Shown: in pieces, positions 33,700 through 46,548 of the stretch
Layout of the letters: each line of letters starts with the position of its first letter
Numbering within the stretch: position 1 is the stretch's first letter
The notes under the pieces: generated by a model
The model's input: the letters and a program-made list of their open reading frames with translations, nothing else
The model's database searches: none
What the model was told of the DNA's origin: nothing
Position numbers and translations under genes: made by a program
Source of the DNA: Arenicella xantha
GTDB taxonomy: Bacteria > Pseudomonadota > Gammaproteobacteria > Arenicellales > Arenicellaceae
DNA length: 64,000 nt
Assembly (NCBI RefSeq): GCF_003315245.1
Contig: NZ_QNRT01000001.1
Coordinates: forward strand, 440,963 to 504,962
Direction of reading: 5' to 3'

Positions 33700-34605
33700 A
33701 TGAACTACCCGTCAACCGTCAAGTTGGTCGAAGTCGGCCCGCGCGATGGGCTACAAAACGAAGCGCGAACCATTCCAGTAGAAGACAAGGTCGAACTAGT
33801 CAATCGTTTGTCGCAGACCGGTCTTAAAACCATCGAGACCGGTAGTTTCGTGTCGGCCAAATGGGTTCCTCAAATGGCCAACAGTGACGAGGTGTTTAAA
33901 CGCATTGAGCGGTTTGAAGGGGTCACCTATTCGGCACTCACGCCCAATTTATTCGGTCTTAATGCGGCTGTCGAAGCCGGCGTCGACGAAGTCGCTGTGT
34001 TTGGTGCTGCATCGGAATCCTTCTCACAAAAAAATATCAATTGCAGCATCGCTGAAAGCTTAGCGCGTTTTGCACCACTAGTTGAAGCTGCAACGGCTCA
34101 GGGCATCGCTGTGCGCGGCTATGTATCCTGTGTGGTTGGCTGCCCTTATGAAGGCGCGATTGAACCAAGCGCGGTAGCCGAGGTCGCGCACCGATTGCTT
34201 GACATGGGTTGCTATGAAATATCGCTTGGTGACACGATTGGTGTCGGCACGCCAAACTCAGTTAAGCAGATGCTTACGGCCGTGATGCAAACAATTCCAA
34301 CACACCAATTAGCCATGCACTGCCACGACACTTACGGACAAGCCATTGCTAACATCCATAGCGCATTGCAAATGGGAATAAGCATCTTTGATAGCTCTGT
34401 GGCTGGCCTTGGCGGTTGCCCTTATGCAAAAGGTGCGTCAGGCAATGTAGCCACAGAAGACGTGTTGTACCTACTTAACGGGCTGGGCATTCACACTGGC
34501 GTTAATTTGGATCAGGTGGTCGCGATCGGCCAGTTCATTTCTCAACGTCTAGAACGCGACAACCAGTCAAAAGCGGGTAAAGCACTCGCTGCCAAAACCG
34601 GATAA
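33700..34605 (+). CDS. liuE: Hydroxymethylglutaryl-CoA lyase
   Basis: Cleaves HMG-CoA to acetyl-CoA and acetoacetate, the last step of leucine breakdown. The start is ATG 33700, because homologues begin just before [15 protein letters not shown]; the longer frame overlaps liuD. At 301 residues the length is standard. The substrate/metal motif GPRDGLQNE, the ETGSFVS segment, the [11 protein letters not shown] metal His pair and the lyase signature [17 protein letters not shown] with its Cys are complete. Its stop is eight bases from the convergent pgm stop. Confidence 0.95.
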   Translation: MNYPSTVKLVEVGPRDGLQNEARTIPVEDKVELVNRLSQTGLKTIETGSFVSAKWVPQMANSDEVFKRIERFEGVTYSALTPNLFGLNAAVEAGVDEVAVFGAASESFSQKNINCSIAESLARFAPLVEAATAQGIAVRGYVSCVVGCPYEGAIEPSAVAEVAHRLLDMGCYEISLGDTIGVGTPNSVKQMLTAVMQTIPTHQLAMHCHDTYGQAIANIHSALQMGISIFDSSVAGLGGCPYAKGASGNVATEDVLYLLNGLGIHTGVNLDQVVAIGQFISQRLERDNQSKAGKALAAKTG

Positions 34606-34613
34606 GTTGCACC

Positions 34614-36320
<1,707 letters not shown>

Positions 36321-36557
36321 TTATCTTGCCCTATCTTAGCCAATTATGCCGCCTTCGTGTATGTCAACCGCCCGATCTATTTCAGCACTGCATCTCACAC
36401 CACTGGCAAGCACGGTAAACTGCTAAAATATTCTAGGTGTTATAGCTCTCCTCGTGACCACGCTCAATCGTGAGCTATGTTGACAGCATTGCCACAAGCT
36501 AAACCAAGTCGAGAGATAGTAAAATTTAACCTAACGCGATTGTTTAAAATAGTCCAA

Positions 36558-37166
36558 ATGAAAGAACCGATAAAACTAATTTTATTCGACCTTGGCGGAG
36601 TGCTAGTAGAACTAGGCCCATCGCCGCTGCCGTCTGATTGGCTCCATCATGCGTCGCCGAGTTTTAGCGTGAAAGAGTGGTTTAGTTCACCAAGCGCTAC
36701 CCATTTCGAACGTGGACTTTGTACACCGATGGAGTTTGCCACCGCGCTTAAAAGTGAATTGGGTATTACCGCTAGCAGGCGAGATATTTTGTCGGCGTTT
36801 AAGGATTGGCCTCGCGGACTAATGCCCGGCGTCACGACCTTACTCGAGCAGCTAGCACCACACTATCGACTCGCGGTACTGTCTAATTCAAACGAAATTC
36901 ATTGGCCGCAACTGAGTCAAGAATTAGGTCTACAGCATTATATGGAGCAACTATATTCATCACACTTACTGCATAAGTCAAAACCCGACCCCGCGATTTT
37001 TCAACAGGTCTTAAACGAGCTATCACTGGTTCCTGAACAAGTGCTATTTTTTGACGATAACCAACACAATATCGACAGCGCGCAAGCGCTGGGAATACGA
37101 AGTCACTTAGTCAATGGGCCGCAAGAGATTCGTCATATTCTAGACTTCCCAGTGCTGCAAACATAA
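36558..37166 (+). CDS. HAD-superfamily hydrolase (HAD-IA)
   Basis: A 202-residue haloacid-dehalogenase-type phosphatase. I take ATG 36558 (MKEPIKLILFDLGGVLVELG), as the HAD fold begins there; the upstream in-frame ATG at 36477 adds 27 residues without family features. Motif I is FDLGGV, with Asp as nucleophile (the second Asp is Gly, as in many DxGGV members). Motif II is LAVLSNSNEIHW, motif III Lys is in HKSKPDPAIF, and motif IV is FFDDNQHNI. It resembles YihX/epoxide-hydrolase-N-like members, some of which act on glucose-1-phosphate. That link to nearby pgm is only suggestive. Confidence 0.85.
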   Translation: MKEPIKLILFDLGGVLVELGPSPLPSDWLHHASPSFSVKEWFSSPSATHFERGLCTPMEFATALKSELGITASRRDILSAFKDWPRGLMPGVTTLLEQLAPHYRLAVLSNSNEIHWPQLSQELGLQHYMEQLYSSHLLHKSKPDPAIFQQVLNELSLVPEQVLFFDDNQHNIDSAQALGIRSHLVNGPQEIRHILDFPVLQT

Positions 37167-37282
37167 AGTTTTAGAGCGCGACACTTACCATTGCGCAACA
37201 CCTTTATGCTTCACACACGTGAAGATGCCATACTAGCTAGATATTGATGCTCATCCGCACTAATACTTAGCTAGAGGACCCT

Positions 37283-39952
37283 ATGACCAATTCATTTGAT
37301 ACGCTTTCAACCTTCACTGCCAACGGCCGCGATTACCATTTTTACAGCCTGCCGAAACTGGCCGATAAGTACGACTTGCAAACACTGCCGTTTGCGCAAA
37401 AGATACTGCTAGAAAATTTGCTCCGGCACGAAGACGGTCGAGATATTAGCCAGAGCGATATCGAGGCACTCCTAGGCTGGGACGCCAGCGCCGAACCCAG
37501 CACCGAAATCGCCTTCACACCAGCACGCGTACTGCTGCAAGATTTCACCGGCGTTCCGGCTGTGGTCGATTTGGCCGCAATGCGAGAAGCGGTAGTAGCT
37601 TTAGGTGGCAATGCCGAACAAATCAACCCATTGTCTCCGGTCGAACTGGTTATCGACCATTCAGTGCAAATCGATTATTTCGGCACCAATGAAGCGCTTG
37701 ACCTCAACGCCAAAATCGAATTCCAACGTAATAAAGAACGCTATCAGTTCTTGAAATGGGGCCAAGGCGCGTTTGATGATTTTGCCGTGGTGCCGCCGTC
37801 AACCGGCATCGTGCACCAAGTCAATCTTGAGTATCTAGCGCGAGTAGTGTTTGCCAAGGAGAAAGACGGCAAGTTGATGGCGTACCCAGACACCTTAGTG
37901 GGCACCGATTCACACACTACAATGATCAATGGGATTGGGGTACTAGGCTGGGGCGTAGGCGGTATTGAAGCCGAAGCGGCGATGTTGGGGCAGCCCATCT
38001 CAATGCTAATTCCGCAAACCGTTGGCTTTAAATTGACCGGGAAATTACCCGAAGGAGCCACCGCGACCGACTTAGTTTTAACCGTGGTACAAATGCTACG
38101 CGAATACGGCGTGGTCGGAAAATTTGTTGAGTTCTTTGGTGACGGTTTAGATCACCTGCCATTAGCGGATCGTGCGACTATCGCCAATATGGCCCCTGAA
38201 TACGGCGCTACCAGTGGTATTTTTCCAATTGATGACGAAGTATTGCGATACCTGCGTCTATCGGGGCGCGATGAAGAACAGATTAATTTAGTCGAGGCAT
38301 ACGCCAAAGCGCAAGGCATGTTCCGCCACGCTGACCAGCCAGAAGCAGTGTACTCAGGGCTATTGAGTTTAGATATGTCGACAGTATTACCCAGCTTGGC
38401 AGGCCCTAAACGCCCGCAAGACCGCGTGTTATTGTCCGAATCTAAAGCCGCTTTTGCCGATACCTTGACGTCAATGGCTGACCCAAGCCGGCCCACATCA
38501 GTGAGCGTAACACAAGGCGACAACACCTTTGAATTACAGCACGGAGCAGTGGTTATCGCGGCTATCACTTCGTGCACTAACACCTCAAACCCAGCAGTCA
38601 TGCTCGGTGCTGGCCTATTGGCGCGCAATGCTGTAGCCAAAGGCTTAACCGTCAAACCATGGGTCAAAACATCATTAGCGCCGGGCTCTCAGGTGGTTAC
38701 CGACTACTTGCGCAAGGCGGATGTATTAGACGACCTTGAGTCTCTGGGCTTTAATGTGGTGGGTTACGGCTGCACTACCTGCATCGGTAATTCGGGTCCA
38801 CTGCCGCCAGCCATAGGTAGCGCTGTACGTGATAATGACTTAGTCGTCGCTTCAGTACTGTCAGGAAACCGTAATTTCGAAGGCCGCATTCATGCCGATG
38901 TAAAAACCAACTATCTGGCCTCGCCACCGCTAGTCGTGGCATATGCGATTGCCGGCAACATGAATATCGATTTATACAATGAACCGCTGGGTCAAGACCA
39001 TGAGGGGCGAGATGTATTTCTAAAAGATGTGTGGCCAAGCAACCATGAGATCCAACAAGTGATTACCGACAATGTGAACCCGCAAATGTTCATCGATAGT
39101 TACGCAAGTGTCTTCAACGGCAACCCACAATGGAATGCCGTAGATGCGCCACAGGGCGCCCAGTACGATTGGTTAGACGCATCGACTTATATTCGGAACC
39201 CGCCGTATTTCGACGGCATGACCATGCAAGTGGAAGAGGTTAAAGATATTCATGGTGCGCGCTGCCTAGCCCTATTAGGTGATTCGATCACCACCGATCA
39301 TATTTCACCAGCAGGATCGATTGCAGCAGATAGTCCAGCAGCGAAATACCTTGCCGAGCAAGGCGTGCAACCGGCTGATTTTAATTCCTACGGCTCGCGA
39401 CGCGGCAACCATGAAGTAATGATGCGCGGCACCTTCGCCAACGTGCGGTTAAAAAACCAGCTGGCACCAGGCACCGAAGGCGGCTGGACCACGCATATTC
39501 CAAGCGGTGAGGTAATGCCGATCTTTGACGCTTCAATGCAGTATCAAGATGACAAAACACCTTTAGTGGTGCTCGGCGGAAAAGAATACGGTACTGGCTC
39601 GTCTCGCGATTGGGCAGCCAAGGGAACTATTTTACTCGGTGTCAAAGCAGTACTCACAGAGAGTTTTGAACGCATTCACCGCTCCAATTTGGTTGGCATG
39701 GGCGTACTCCCGCTCAATTACCTACCAGGCGACAGCGCCGCATCACTGGGTCTCACTGGTCAAGAGACATTTGATATTACCGGCTTGGATAATGGCAAGG
39801 CTAAAACGGTAGACATTACCGCCACGGCCAACGACGGAAAGCAAACCCAGTTCAAAGCACGCGTGCGTTTAGACACACCAAAAGAGATCGACTACTACCG
39901 CAACGGTGGCATCTTACATTATGTGCTCAGACAGTTAGCCGCAAAGACCTAA
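37283..39952 (+). CDS. acnA: Aconitate hydratase A
   Basis: TCA-cycle aconitase, interconverting citrate and isocitrate through a [4Fe-4S] cluster. Its 889 residues match the AcnA/IRP1 type. Cluster Cys ligands are seen in [12 protein letters not shown] and [15 protein letters not shown]. Substrate residues lie in [22 protein letters not shown] and, in the swivel domain, in [19 protein letters not shown]-type ribosome site (GAGGACCCT) precedes ATG 37283. It is a single-gene unit, convergent with hutH. Confidence 0.96.
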   Translation: MTNSFDTLSTFTANGRDYHFYSLPKLADKYDLQTLPFAQKILLENLLRHEDGRDISQSDIEALLGWDASAEPSTEIAFTPARVLLQDFTGVPAVVDLAAMREAVVALGGNAEQINPLSPVELVIDHSVQIDYFGTNEALDLNAKIEFQRNKERYQFLKWGQGAFDDFAVVPPSTGIVHQVNLEYLARVVFAKEKDGKLMAYPDTLVGTDSHTTMINGIGVLGWGVGGIEAEAAMLGQPISMLIPQTVGFKLTGKLPEGATATDLVLTVVQMLREYGVVGKFVEFFGDGLDHLPLADRATIANMAPEYGATSGIFPIDDEVLRYLRLSGRDEEQINLVEAYAKAQGMFRHADQPEAVYSGLLSLDMSTVLPSLAGPKRPQDRVLLSESKAAFADTLTSMADPSRPTSVSVTQGDNTFELQHGAVVIAAITSCTNTSNPAVMLGAGLLARNAVAKGLTVKPWVKTSLAPGSQVVTDYLRKADVLDDLESLGFNVVGYGCTTCIGNSGPLPPAIGSAVRDNDLVVASVLSGNRNFEGRIHADVKTNYLASPPLVVAYAIAGNMNIDLYNEPLGQDHEGRDVFLKDVWPSNHEIQQVITDNVNPQMFIDSYASVFNGNPQWNAVDAPQGAQYDWLDASTYIRNPPYFDGMTMQVEEVKDIHGARCLALLGDSITTDHISPAGSIAADSPAAKYLAEQGVQPADFNSYGSRRGNHEVMMRGTFANVRLKNQLAPGTEGGWTTHIPSGEVMPIFDASMQYQDDKTPLVVLGGKEYGTGSSRDWAAKGTILLGVKAVLTESFERIHRSNLVGMGVLPLNYLPGDSAASLGLTGQETFDITGLDNGKAKTVDITATANDGKQTQFKARVRLDTPKEIDYYRNGGILHYVLRQLAAKT

Positions 39953-39994
39953 CCATGGAATCAGCCATGTTGCTGCAGTAGTAGCCATCAGACT

Positions 39995-40029
39995 AAGTTG
40001 CGAGGTTTCGACCTTGAACCTCGCAACTT
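39995..40029. terminator. 13-bp perfect hairpin between acnA and hutH
   Basis: AAGTTGCGAGGTT (39995-40007) is exactly inverted at 40017-40029, with a nine-base loop. It lies 43 bp after the acnA stop and 34 bp after the hutH stop on the other strand. It could end both transcripts, but neither strand has a good U-tract, so it may act with Rho or stabilise 3' ends. Confidence 0.6.
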
Positions 40030-40062
40030 GACTCCCAAGCTTTACATCTCAGGCCTTAAAAC

Positions 40063-41589
40063 TTAAAACCCGAGTATCGAATCATCCAACACTGGCGCAA
40101 GTCGCTCTTGATGAATCAGCTCTACGGCTTGCTCAATGTCGGTAGCAAAGTAACGATCTTTATCATAAAACGGCACTTTCGCACGCAAGATCGACCTCGC
40201 CTGCTCAAGTGGTGGGCTACTCGTTAATGGCGCGCGAAAGTCCATACCTTGAGTTGCGGCCAACCATTCAACACCGAGGATTCCGGCGACATTTTCGAAA
40301 ATATCGGCCAAGCGTCGACCCGCAAACGTGGCCATCGAAACGTGATCTTCTTGGTTGGCCGAAGTTGGCAGCGAGTCAATCGAGGCTGGATGCGCCAACG
40401 TCTTATTCTCACTGGCCAGTGCCGCACTGGTGACTTGTGCAATCATAAACCCAGAATTTACCCCACCATTATCGACTAGAAACGGCGGTAGACCACTAAG
40501 ATTAGAATCGATAAGCAGCGCCATTCTACGCTCAGAAAGAGAGCCAATTTCAGCGAGAACAATCGCTAGTACATCGGCCGCCATCGCCACCGGTTCGGCA
40601 TGAAAATTACCGCCCGACAGAATACTATCACTGTCTGAAAAAACCAGCGGGTTATCTGACACACCGTTGGCTTCGACCAACAACGTTTCCGCGGAAAAAC
40701 GAATCTGCTGCAAACACGCTCCCATGACTTGCGGTTGGCATCGCAATGAGTACGGGTCTTGCACTTTGTCGCAACCGGAGTGGCTGGCACCAATTTCAGA
40801 CTCTTGCAAAAGCTCCCGATAGGCAGTGGCCATATCAATTTGTGCAGCGTGACCGCGCGCCAAATGAATTCGATGGTCAAACGGCACACGCGATCCCTTA
40901 GCCGCTTCAACCGACATCGCGCCAATGATGGCCGAAGATTTAAGACAGTTCTCAGCATGAAACAACCCTTGCAAAGTAAATGCAGTGCTCGCTTGCGTGC
41001 CATTTAACAGCGCCAAGCCTTCTTTGGGAGCCAGCGTAATAGGCGCAATTTTGGCGATTCTCAGCGCCTCAACGGCCGATATACGCTCGCCCCGATAAAT
41101 CGCTTCGCCTTCGCCCAATAGCACCGCGCTCATATGCGCCAACGGCGCCAAATCACCTGACGCACCGACAGAACCTTTCTGTGGAATAGCTGGATACACC
41201 TCGCTGTTAACCAGCTGAATCAATGCCTCAATTACCGATAAGCGAATGCCTGAGAAACCGCGTGCTAAGGAGTTGATCTTGAGTACCATCAAGAGTCGCA
41301 CTGTGTTTTCTTGCATAAATTTACCGATGCCCGCAGCATGCGACAGCACAATGCTTCGCTGCAAGGTTTCTAACTCATCCACCGCAATTTTAGTATTTGC
41401 CAACAAGCCAAAGCCGGTATTGATTCCATAAACAGTACGGTTTTCGGCAATCACATTCGCTACGACTTGCGCTGCTCGGTCAATTCCTTCCAAACAACTT
41501 GAGTCTAAAGAAACCTTAACTGCCTCGCGGTTAACTAAGCGTAAATCGGCTAGTGTTAGCTCACCGGGTGTAATACATAAAGTTTTCAT
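40063..41589 (-). CDS. hutH: Histidine ammonia-lyase
   Basis: Removes ammonia from L-histidine to give urocanate. At 508 residues the length is normal. The MIO cofactor triad Ala-Ser-Gly is in [59 protein letters not shown] and NFHAEPVAM are family blocks. GGAG lies nine bases before the ATG. It follows hutU by 17 bp and is the last gene of the hutCUH unit. Confidence 0.96.
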   Translation of the reverse strand: MKTLCITPGELTLADLRLVNREAVKVSLDSSCLEGIDRAAQVVANVIAENRTVYGINTGFGLLANTKIAVDELETLQRSIVLSHAAGIGKFMQENTVRLLMVLKINSLARGFSGIRLSVIEALIQLVNSEVYPAIPQKGSVGASGDLAPLAHMSAVLLGEGEAIYRGERISAVEALRIAKIAPITLAPKEGLALLNGTQASTAFTLQGLFHAENCLKSSAIIGAMSVEAAKGSRVPFDHRIHLARGHAAQIDMATAYRELLQESEIGASHSGCDKVQDPYSLRCQPQVMGACLQQIRFSAETLLVEANGVSDNPLVFSDSDSILSGGNFHAEPVAMAADVLAIVLAEIGSLSERRMALLIDSNLSGLPPFLVDNGGVNSGFMIAQVTSAALASENKTLAHPASIDSLPTSANQEDHVSMATFAGRRLADIFENVAGILGVEWLAATQGMDFRAPLTSSPPLEQARSILRAKVPFYDKDRYFATDIEQAVELIHQERLAPVLDDSILGF

Positions 41590-41606
41590 TACTGGTAGCT
41601 CCGCGG

Positions 41607-43298
41607 CTAGTTTGATTGATCAAGCATGGGTAAATCTAAGCCCTGTTCATGGGCACAGTCGACCGCTATCTGGTAGCCAGCATCCGCATGGCGCATCACT
41701 CCGGTACCAGGATCATTGCGCAGCACACGCGCCACGCGCTGACCAGCTTCTGCGGTTCCATCACACACCACGACCATGCCCGAATGTTGACTAAAGCCCA
41801 TGCCAACACCGCCGCCGTGATGCAAGCTAACCCATGTTGCGCCACCAGCGGTATTCAACATGGCGTTGAGTAGCGGCCAATCTGATACCGCATCGGAACC
41901 ATCCAACATTGCTTCAGTCTCACGATTCGGTGAGGCTACCGATCCACTATCAAGGTGGTCACGACCAATCACGATCGGCGCAGATAGTTCACCGCTTGCC
42001 ACCATGTCATTAAAGGCCGCCCCAAGGCGTGCTCGATCTTTCAGTCCGACCCAACAAATCCGTGCCGGTAAACCTTGAAATTGAATGCGTTCGCGAGCCA
42101 TATCCAACCAATTGTGCAAATGCGGGTCATCTGGAATCAGTTCTTTTATTTTGGCATCAGTTTTATAAATATCTTGCGGATCACCACTCAAAGCAACCCA
42201 TCGAAACGGGCCAATTCCTTGGCAAAACAATGGCCGAATGTAAGCTGGTACAAACCCCGGAAAATCGAACGCATTCTCCACCCCCTCCTCCAAAGCCATC
42301 TGCCGAATATTATTGCCATAATCAAGGGTCGCCGCACCGCGCGCTTGCAGCTCCAGCATGGCTTTCACTTGAATTGCCATCGACGCTTTAGCCGCCGCAA
42401 CTACCGCCGCTTCGTCGCGCTTGCGTGCATCGGCAGCCTGTTGCATTGACCAGCCTTTAGGTAAATATCCGTTCAAGGGGTCATGCGCACTGGTTTGATC
42501 GGTCACCACATCGGGAACAACGCCACGCGCAACCAGCTCCGGAAAAATATCCGCAGCATTACCAAGTAAGCCAATTGAAACCGCTTCACCATTCGACTTA
42601 GCGGCGTCTATCATGGCGAGCGCTTCGTCCAATGAGGTGGCCTTTTTATCGAGATATCGCGTCTTCAAGCGAAAATCAATGCGACTTTCGTCAACTTCGA
42701 CGTCGATCATAGAGAATCCCGCCATGGTCGCAGCCAATGGTTGTGCGCCGCCCATACCTCCGAGGCCGGCAGTGAGCACCCAACGACCGCTGGCATCGCC
42801 GGCAAAATGTTGTTTAGCAACGCTCACAAAGGTCTCATAGGTACCCTGCACGATGCCCTGTGACCCAATATAGATCCAAGAACCAGCCGTCATCTGCCCA
42901 TACATCATCAGACCTTGCTTATCTAGTTCATTAAAGTGCTCCCAGTTGGCCCAATGCGGTACCAAATTAGAGTTAGCAATAATCACGCGTGGCGCATTTT
43001 CGTGAGTTTCGAAGACGCCAACGGGCTTACCGCTTTGCACTAACAAGGTCTCGTTGCTCTCAAGGCGCTTCAATACTTCGACAATTTTGTCGTAACACGC
43101 CCAATTACGAGCCGCTCGACCGATGCCACCGTACACCACTAAATCTTGCGGATGTTCGGCCACTTCGGCATCTAAATTATTCATTAGCATCCGCAGAGGC
43201 GCTTCAGTTAACCATGATTTTGCGCTCAAAGTGGTGCCAGTAGCGGCTTTGATCGAGCGCTTTATATCGTGTCGGTTTAGATTGATTGAGTTCATCAT
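41607..43298 (-). CDS. hutU: Urocanate hydratase
   Basis: Converts urocanate to imidazolonepropionate using tightly bound NAD+. The start is ATG 43298 (or the next codon, ATG 43295), with GGAG just upstream; the longer frame adds unrelated residues. At 563 residues the size is normal. [34 protein letters not shown]-type ([19 protein letters not shown]), [26 protein letters not shown] and the [15 protein letters not shown] end block are present. A stable hairpin lies between hutC and this gene. Confidence 0.96.
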   Translation of the reverse strand: MMNSINLNRHDIKRSIKAATGTTLSAKSWLTEAPLRMLMNNLDAEVAEHPQDLVVYGGIGRAARNWACYDKIVEVLKRLESNETLLVQSGKPVGVFETHENAPRVIIANSNLVPHWANWEHFNELDKQGLMMYGQMTAGSWIYIGSQGIVQGTYETFVSVAKQHFAGDASGRWVLTAGLGGMGGAQPLAATMAGFSMIDVEVDESRIDFRLKTRYLDKKATSLDEALAMIDAAKSNGEAVSIGLLGNAADIFPELVARGVVPDVVTDQTSAHDPLNGYLPKGWSMQQAADARKRDEAAVVAAAKASMAIQVKAMLELQARGAATLDYGNNIRQMALEEGVENAFDFPGFVPAYIRPLFCQGIGPFRWVALSGDPQDIYKTDAKIKELIPDDPHLHNWLDMARERIQFQGLPARICWVGLKDRARLGAAFNDMVASGELSAPIVIGRDHLDSGSVASPNRETEAMLDGSDAVSDWPLLNAMLNTAGGATWVSLHHGGGVGMGFSQHSGMVVVCDGTAEAGQRVARVLRNDPGTGVMRHADAGYQIAVDCAHEQGLDLPMLDQSN

Positions 43299-43344
43299 TG
43301 GTCTCCAGTTGTTACCTGTTAGCACGCGGCTCAGATAGATCAAT

Positions 43345-43369
43345 TCGGCATTAGTTCAAACTAGGCCGA
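43345..43369 (-). other. Intercistronic hairpin between hutC and hutU
   Basis: On the transcript TCGGC pairs with GCCGA and TAGTT with AACTA across a small bulge, leaving a two-base loop. It lies in the 78-bp gap after hutC. No U-tract follows, so it is more likely an mRNA stability element that sets different levels of regulator and enzymes than a terminator. Confidence 0.45.
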
Positions 43370-43376
43370 GTTCAGA

Positions 43377-44093
43377 TTAGGAAAAATTCAGGTGTCCACC
43401 TAGGCGATAACGTTCACCAGGATGGATAAGATGGGCGAAGCTGACGATCCCACGCTTAGAATAAGTACGTCTAGTTACCTTCAAACAAGGCGCCTGCGCT
43501 TCAATTTGCAATAAATCAGCTAACGAATATGCCGTCACATTGCTCGGTAGGATCGCTTCCACAATATGATCGGCTTCAGTCAACGGCGCGACCTGAGAGA
43601 GATATTCATTCGGCGTAGTTGCTGAAAAATCCTGCAAGAGATACTCGGGCACCAATCTAGGACTCACCAAGCGATCTTCAAATTGAATCGCTTGAGCATT
43701 CTCGAAATAGACCAACACGCTGCGAAATAACGGGCTTGCTTCTTTCACGCCCATCCAGTGCGCTTGATCGGCATTTGCTTCGGTCTCAACCATGGCAACC
43801 ACCTGGACGGTGCAAACATGCCCGCGCTGCCGAATTTCCTCAGCAATATTACGAATCTCCACCATCGAACTCATCGGTCGATGGTCAGCGACAAACGTAC
43901 CTAGCCCCTGGCTACGAAACAAAAAGCCAGCCTCCGACAGCTCATCCAAAGCGCGCCGCGCTGTCATTCGACTCACCGAAAAGGTCTCAGACAGTTTGTT
44001 TTCAGACGCCACTTTATGACCAGGCATCAATATGCCTCGTTCTATTTGATCGAGCAGGTGTTGCTTAATAGCCGCGTAGCGAGGTTCGCTCAT
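43377..44093 (-). CDS. hutC: Histidine utilization repressor (GntR/HutC family)
   Basis: A 238-residue repressor of hut genes; urocanate is the known inducer in this family. The N-terminal GntR winged helix (about 1-70: RYAAIKQHLLDQIERGILMPG, then SRMTARRALDELSEAGFLFRSQGLGTFVAD) binds DNA. The UTRA effector domain follows (about 90-235, with YLLQDFS and ending RYRLGGHLNFS). It begins next to the divergent hutI promoter, which carries a perfect TTGTATATACAA palindrome, and is first in the hutCUH unit, so it should regulate itself. Confidence 0.95.
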   Translation of the reverse strand: MSEPRYAAIKQHLLDQIERGILMPGHKVASENKLSETFSVSRMTARRALDELSEAGFLFRSQGLGTFVADHRPMSSMVEIRNIAEEIRQRGHVCTVQVVAMVETEANADQAHWMGVKEASPLFRSVLVYFENAQAIQFEDRLVSPRLVPEYLLQDFSATTPNEYLSQVAPLTEADHIVEAILPSNVTAYSLADLLQIEAQAPCLKVTRRTYSKRGIVSFAHLIHPGERYRLGGHLNFS

Positions 44094-44125
44094 AATAGTT
44101 CAACGTGAGTCCAGTATCGTCGCCG

Positions 44126-44161
44126 AGTGTACTTGTATATACAACACTATACAAGTACACT
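44126..44161. promoter_or_regulatory. Superimposed divergent hut promoters with HutC operator
   Basis: GTGTACTTGTATA (44127-44139) is exactly inverted at 44148-44160 with an 8-bp spacer. Within it TTGTATATACAA (44133-44144) is a perfect 12-bp palindrome of the TGTA-N2-TACA form known for HutC. On both strands TTGTAT is followed after 17 bp by TACACT (plus: 44133-44138 and 44156-44161; minus: 44149-44154 and 44126-44131). The two promoters thus fully overlap and mirror each other. Confidence 0.82.
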
Positions 44162-44215
44162 GAATTTAAAATACGCAAACCAACATCAACACTTAAAAGC
44201 TGAGCCCCTACGCCA

Positions 44216-45439
44216 ATGAGCAATCACTACGACTGGCTTATTCACAACGCCAAGCTAGCCACATTTGATCATCAAAATACCGCCTACGGCGAAACGCGAG
44301 ATACCAGCGTCGGTGTGCGTGATGGGCGAATCGAGTTACTCCCCAAACAAGGCTTCACCGCGGCAACCGCTGATCACCGCATCGACGCGGATGGAAAATG
44401 GCTCACACCAGGACTCATCGATTGCCACACGCATTTAGTATTTGGCGGCAATCGAGCCAATGAATTTGAGTGGCGACTGCAAGGTGATTCGTATGAATCA
44501 ATTGCCGCGCGAGGTGGCGGCATTGTGTCGACCGTAGCAGCAACACGCGGTGTGAGCGAAGCACAACTTTTCGATCAATCGGCGCCACGCCTTGAACGCT
44601 TGTTGCAAGAGGGGGTTACAACAGTCGAGATCAAATCTGGCTACGGCTTGTCAACTGAGCATGAAATAAAAATGCTCAAGGTTGCTAGAGCTCTCGGTGA
44701 CGCCTACCCCGTTACCGTTAAAACCACCTTCTTAGGTGCCCATGCGGTGCCAGTCGAATTCGCTAAGCAAGCTAACGGCAAACAACATTACATAGATTAC
44801 GTTTGCAACACGATGCTGCCAGAAATCGCCGCGCTAGGCTTGGCCGATGCCGTCGATGTTTTCTGCGAAGGTATTGGTTTTTCAAGCGACCAATGCGAAC
44901 AAGTATTCCTTGCCGCTCATGCACACAAACTGCCAATTAAGGGTCATGTGGAACAATTGAGTAACCTTGGCGGTGCCGTAATGGCGGCTCAGCATAAGGC
45001 GTTATCGGTTGATCATGTTGAATACCTGGCTCTCGCGGACGTACCCAAACTAATAGACACCGTAGCCGTGCTATTGCCAGCCGCCTACTATTTTCTGCAT
45101 GAACAACAAAAACCACCGGTCGAGGCATTCCGCCAACACGGTGTTGCAATGGCCGTAGCAACTGACCTAAACCCTGGCACCGCGCCACTCGCGTCGTTAT
45201 TAACCGCGATGAATCAATCTTGCGTGCTATTTGGACTAACACCTGAAGAAGCACTCATGGGCACCACAAAACAGGCAGCAAAAGCACTCGGCTTAGCTAC
45301 CAAAGGGCGCTTACACGATGGTATGGATGCCGATTTAGCGTTATGGGACATCCAACACCTAGCTGAGTTGTCATACAGTATTAACTTTCATCGCCCCACC
45401 GCGATCTGGCAAGATGGTAACCTAGTTAGCCACAACTAG
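44216..45439 (+). CDS. hutI: Imidazolonepropionase
   Basis: Hydrolyses imidazolone-5-propionate to N-formimino-L-glutamate. A 407-residue amidohydrolase. Metal ligands are in LIDCHTHLVFGGNRANEFE; further blocks are GGGIVSTVAATR, EIKSGYGLSTEHEIKML, FLGAHAVPVE and AVATDLNPGTAPLASL. The ribosome site is weak. It diverges from hutC and is followed by hutG after 46 bp. Confidence 0.96.
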   Translation: MSNHYDWLIHNAKLATFDHQNTAYGETRDTSVGVRDGRIELLPKQGFTAATADHRIDADGKWLTPGLIDCHTHLVFGGNRANEFEWRLQGDSYESIAARGGGIVSTVAATRGVSEAQLFDQSAPRLERLLQEGVTTVEIKSGYGLSTEHEIKMLKVARALGDAYPVTVKTTFLGAHAVPVEFAKQANGKQHYIDYVCNTMLPEIAALGLADAVDVFCEGIGFSSDQCEQVFLAAHAHKLPIKGHVEQLSNLGGAVMAAQHKALSVDHVEYLALADVPKLIDTVAVLLPAAYYFLHEQQKPPVEAFRQHGVAMAVATDLNPGTAPLASLLTAMNQSCVLFGLTPEEALMGTTKQAAKALGLATKGRLHDGMDADLALWDIQHLAELSYSINFHRPTAIWQDGNLVSHN

Positions 45440-45485
45440 ACCTCAAGCCAACTAACAATACCGAACGAAACCTAATAGGCCGACA

Positions 45486-46484
45486 ATGACAAACAACGAC
45501 ATTAACGAGGTATGGAGTGGTCGTGCAGACCCCGAAGATGGCGATGATGGGCTGCGACTACATCAAGTAGTGCAGGCCTACTCCAATGCGGTAGCCCCTG
45601 GCGGCACCACTCTGATTGGCTTCGCATCGGATCTTGGCGTACAACATAATCAAGGTCGAGTCGGCGCTCAAGCTGGGCCACAAGCACTGCGTAGCGCATT
45701 AGCCAACATCGCTTGGCACGGTGCGTCACCGGTCTATGATGCGGGCAATATCACCGTCGCCGACAATACTGAAGTCGATGCACTGAGTGACGCGCAAACC
45801 GATTATGCGACGGCCGTTTATAACGCATTATGTAACCAACAGTTTGTGCTCGGTCTCGGCGGCGGTCATGAAATCGCTTGGGGCAGCTATCAAGGCTGTC
45901 GGCATTACCTTGATCACTGTGGAAAGCATAAGTCACGGATCGGCATTCTAAACTTTGATGCACACTTTGATCTTCGCAAACCGCCGGTTGATGCTCCGTG
46001 GGCAGGCAGCTCTGGAACCCCTTTTTATCAGGTCGCACAAGACTGTGCTGCACGCGAATTGCCGTTCAAGTATGCCTGCTTAGGCGTTAGCCGAACTGCC
46101 AATACCCGCGCTTTGTTTAATACCGCTGATAAGCTAAAAGTTCCCTACCTGCTCGATAGTGATTTTAATCGCTCCACTAGCGAAAGCTTGATAAATCAAT
46201 TTATTGCCGAGATCGATTATTTATACGTCACCGTTTGCCTTGACGCCTTACCCGCAAGTGTAGCTCCAGGCGTTAGTGCACCGGCGGCCAATGGAGTTAG
46301 ATTGACGGATCTACTGGCATCATTAACGATGGTGTCAGATGCGTGTGACAAGCATTCAGTTCGCTGGCTGATGGCCGATATCGCCGAGTTAAATCCTAAG
46401 TACGACATCGACCAGCGCACCGCCAAGACCGCCGCGCGCATTGTTTACGACATTATTGAGCTAAATTTAAAAGCCCCAATTTAA
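45486..46484 (+). CDS. hutG: Formimidoylglutamase
   Basis: Cleaves N-formimino-L-glutamate to glutamate and formamide, the last step of the four-enzyme hut route. A 332-residue member of the arginase/ureohydrolase family. Mn ligands are visible in GLGGGHEIAWGSYQG, ILNFDAHFDLRKP and CLDALPASVAPGVSAPA; the latter matches the HutG form of the arginase D-x-D motif. The NPKYDIDQRTAKTAARIVYDII end is typical. No hutF or deiminase is present, fitting the short route. Confidence 0.95.
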   Translation: MTNNDINEVWSGRADPEDGDDGLRLHQVVQAYSNAVAPGGTTLIGFASDLGVQHNQGRVGAQAGPQALRSALANIAWHGASPVYDAGNITVADNTEVDALSDAQTDYATAVYNALCNQQFVLGLGGGHEIAWGSYQGCRHYLDHCGKHKSRIGILNFDAHFDLRKPPVDAPWAGSSGTPFYQVAQDCAARELPFKYACLGVSRTANTRALFNTADKLKVPYLLDSDFNRSTSESLINQFIAEIDYLYVTVCLDALPASVAPGVSAPAANGVRLTDLLASLTMVSDACDKHSVRWLMADIAELNPKYDIDQRTAKTAARIVYDIIELNLKAPI

Positions 46485-46520
46485 AAGCTGAGAGTTAAAA
46501 AGCTGAGAGTTAAAAAGCTG
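46481..46520. repeat. Tandem 15-bp repeat at the hutG 3' end
   Basis: TTAAAAAGCTGAGAG occurs nearly 2.7 times at 46481-46520 (first copy one base shorter). The first copy contains the hutG stop codon. It is noncoding apart from that end and forms no clear terminator. Confidence 0.85.
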
Positions 46521-46548
46521 CGAAAACCGTCGCGCAAGTAAACGCGGT

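Noticed and set aside
36477-36557. N-terminal extension of the HAD hydrolase
   Set aside because: The extra 27 residues show no family similarity and the HAD fold begins at the ATG at 36558.
39001-39060. Possible second start or frameshift in acnA
   Set aside because: The aconitase frame is continuous with all cluster motifs in order; the competing minus-strand frame is a shadow.
40133-40152. Half-site CGGTAGCAAAG resembling the LacI operator
   Set aside because: The other half does not match and it lies inside hutH coding sequence.
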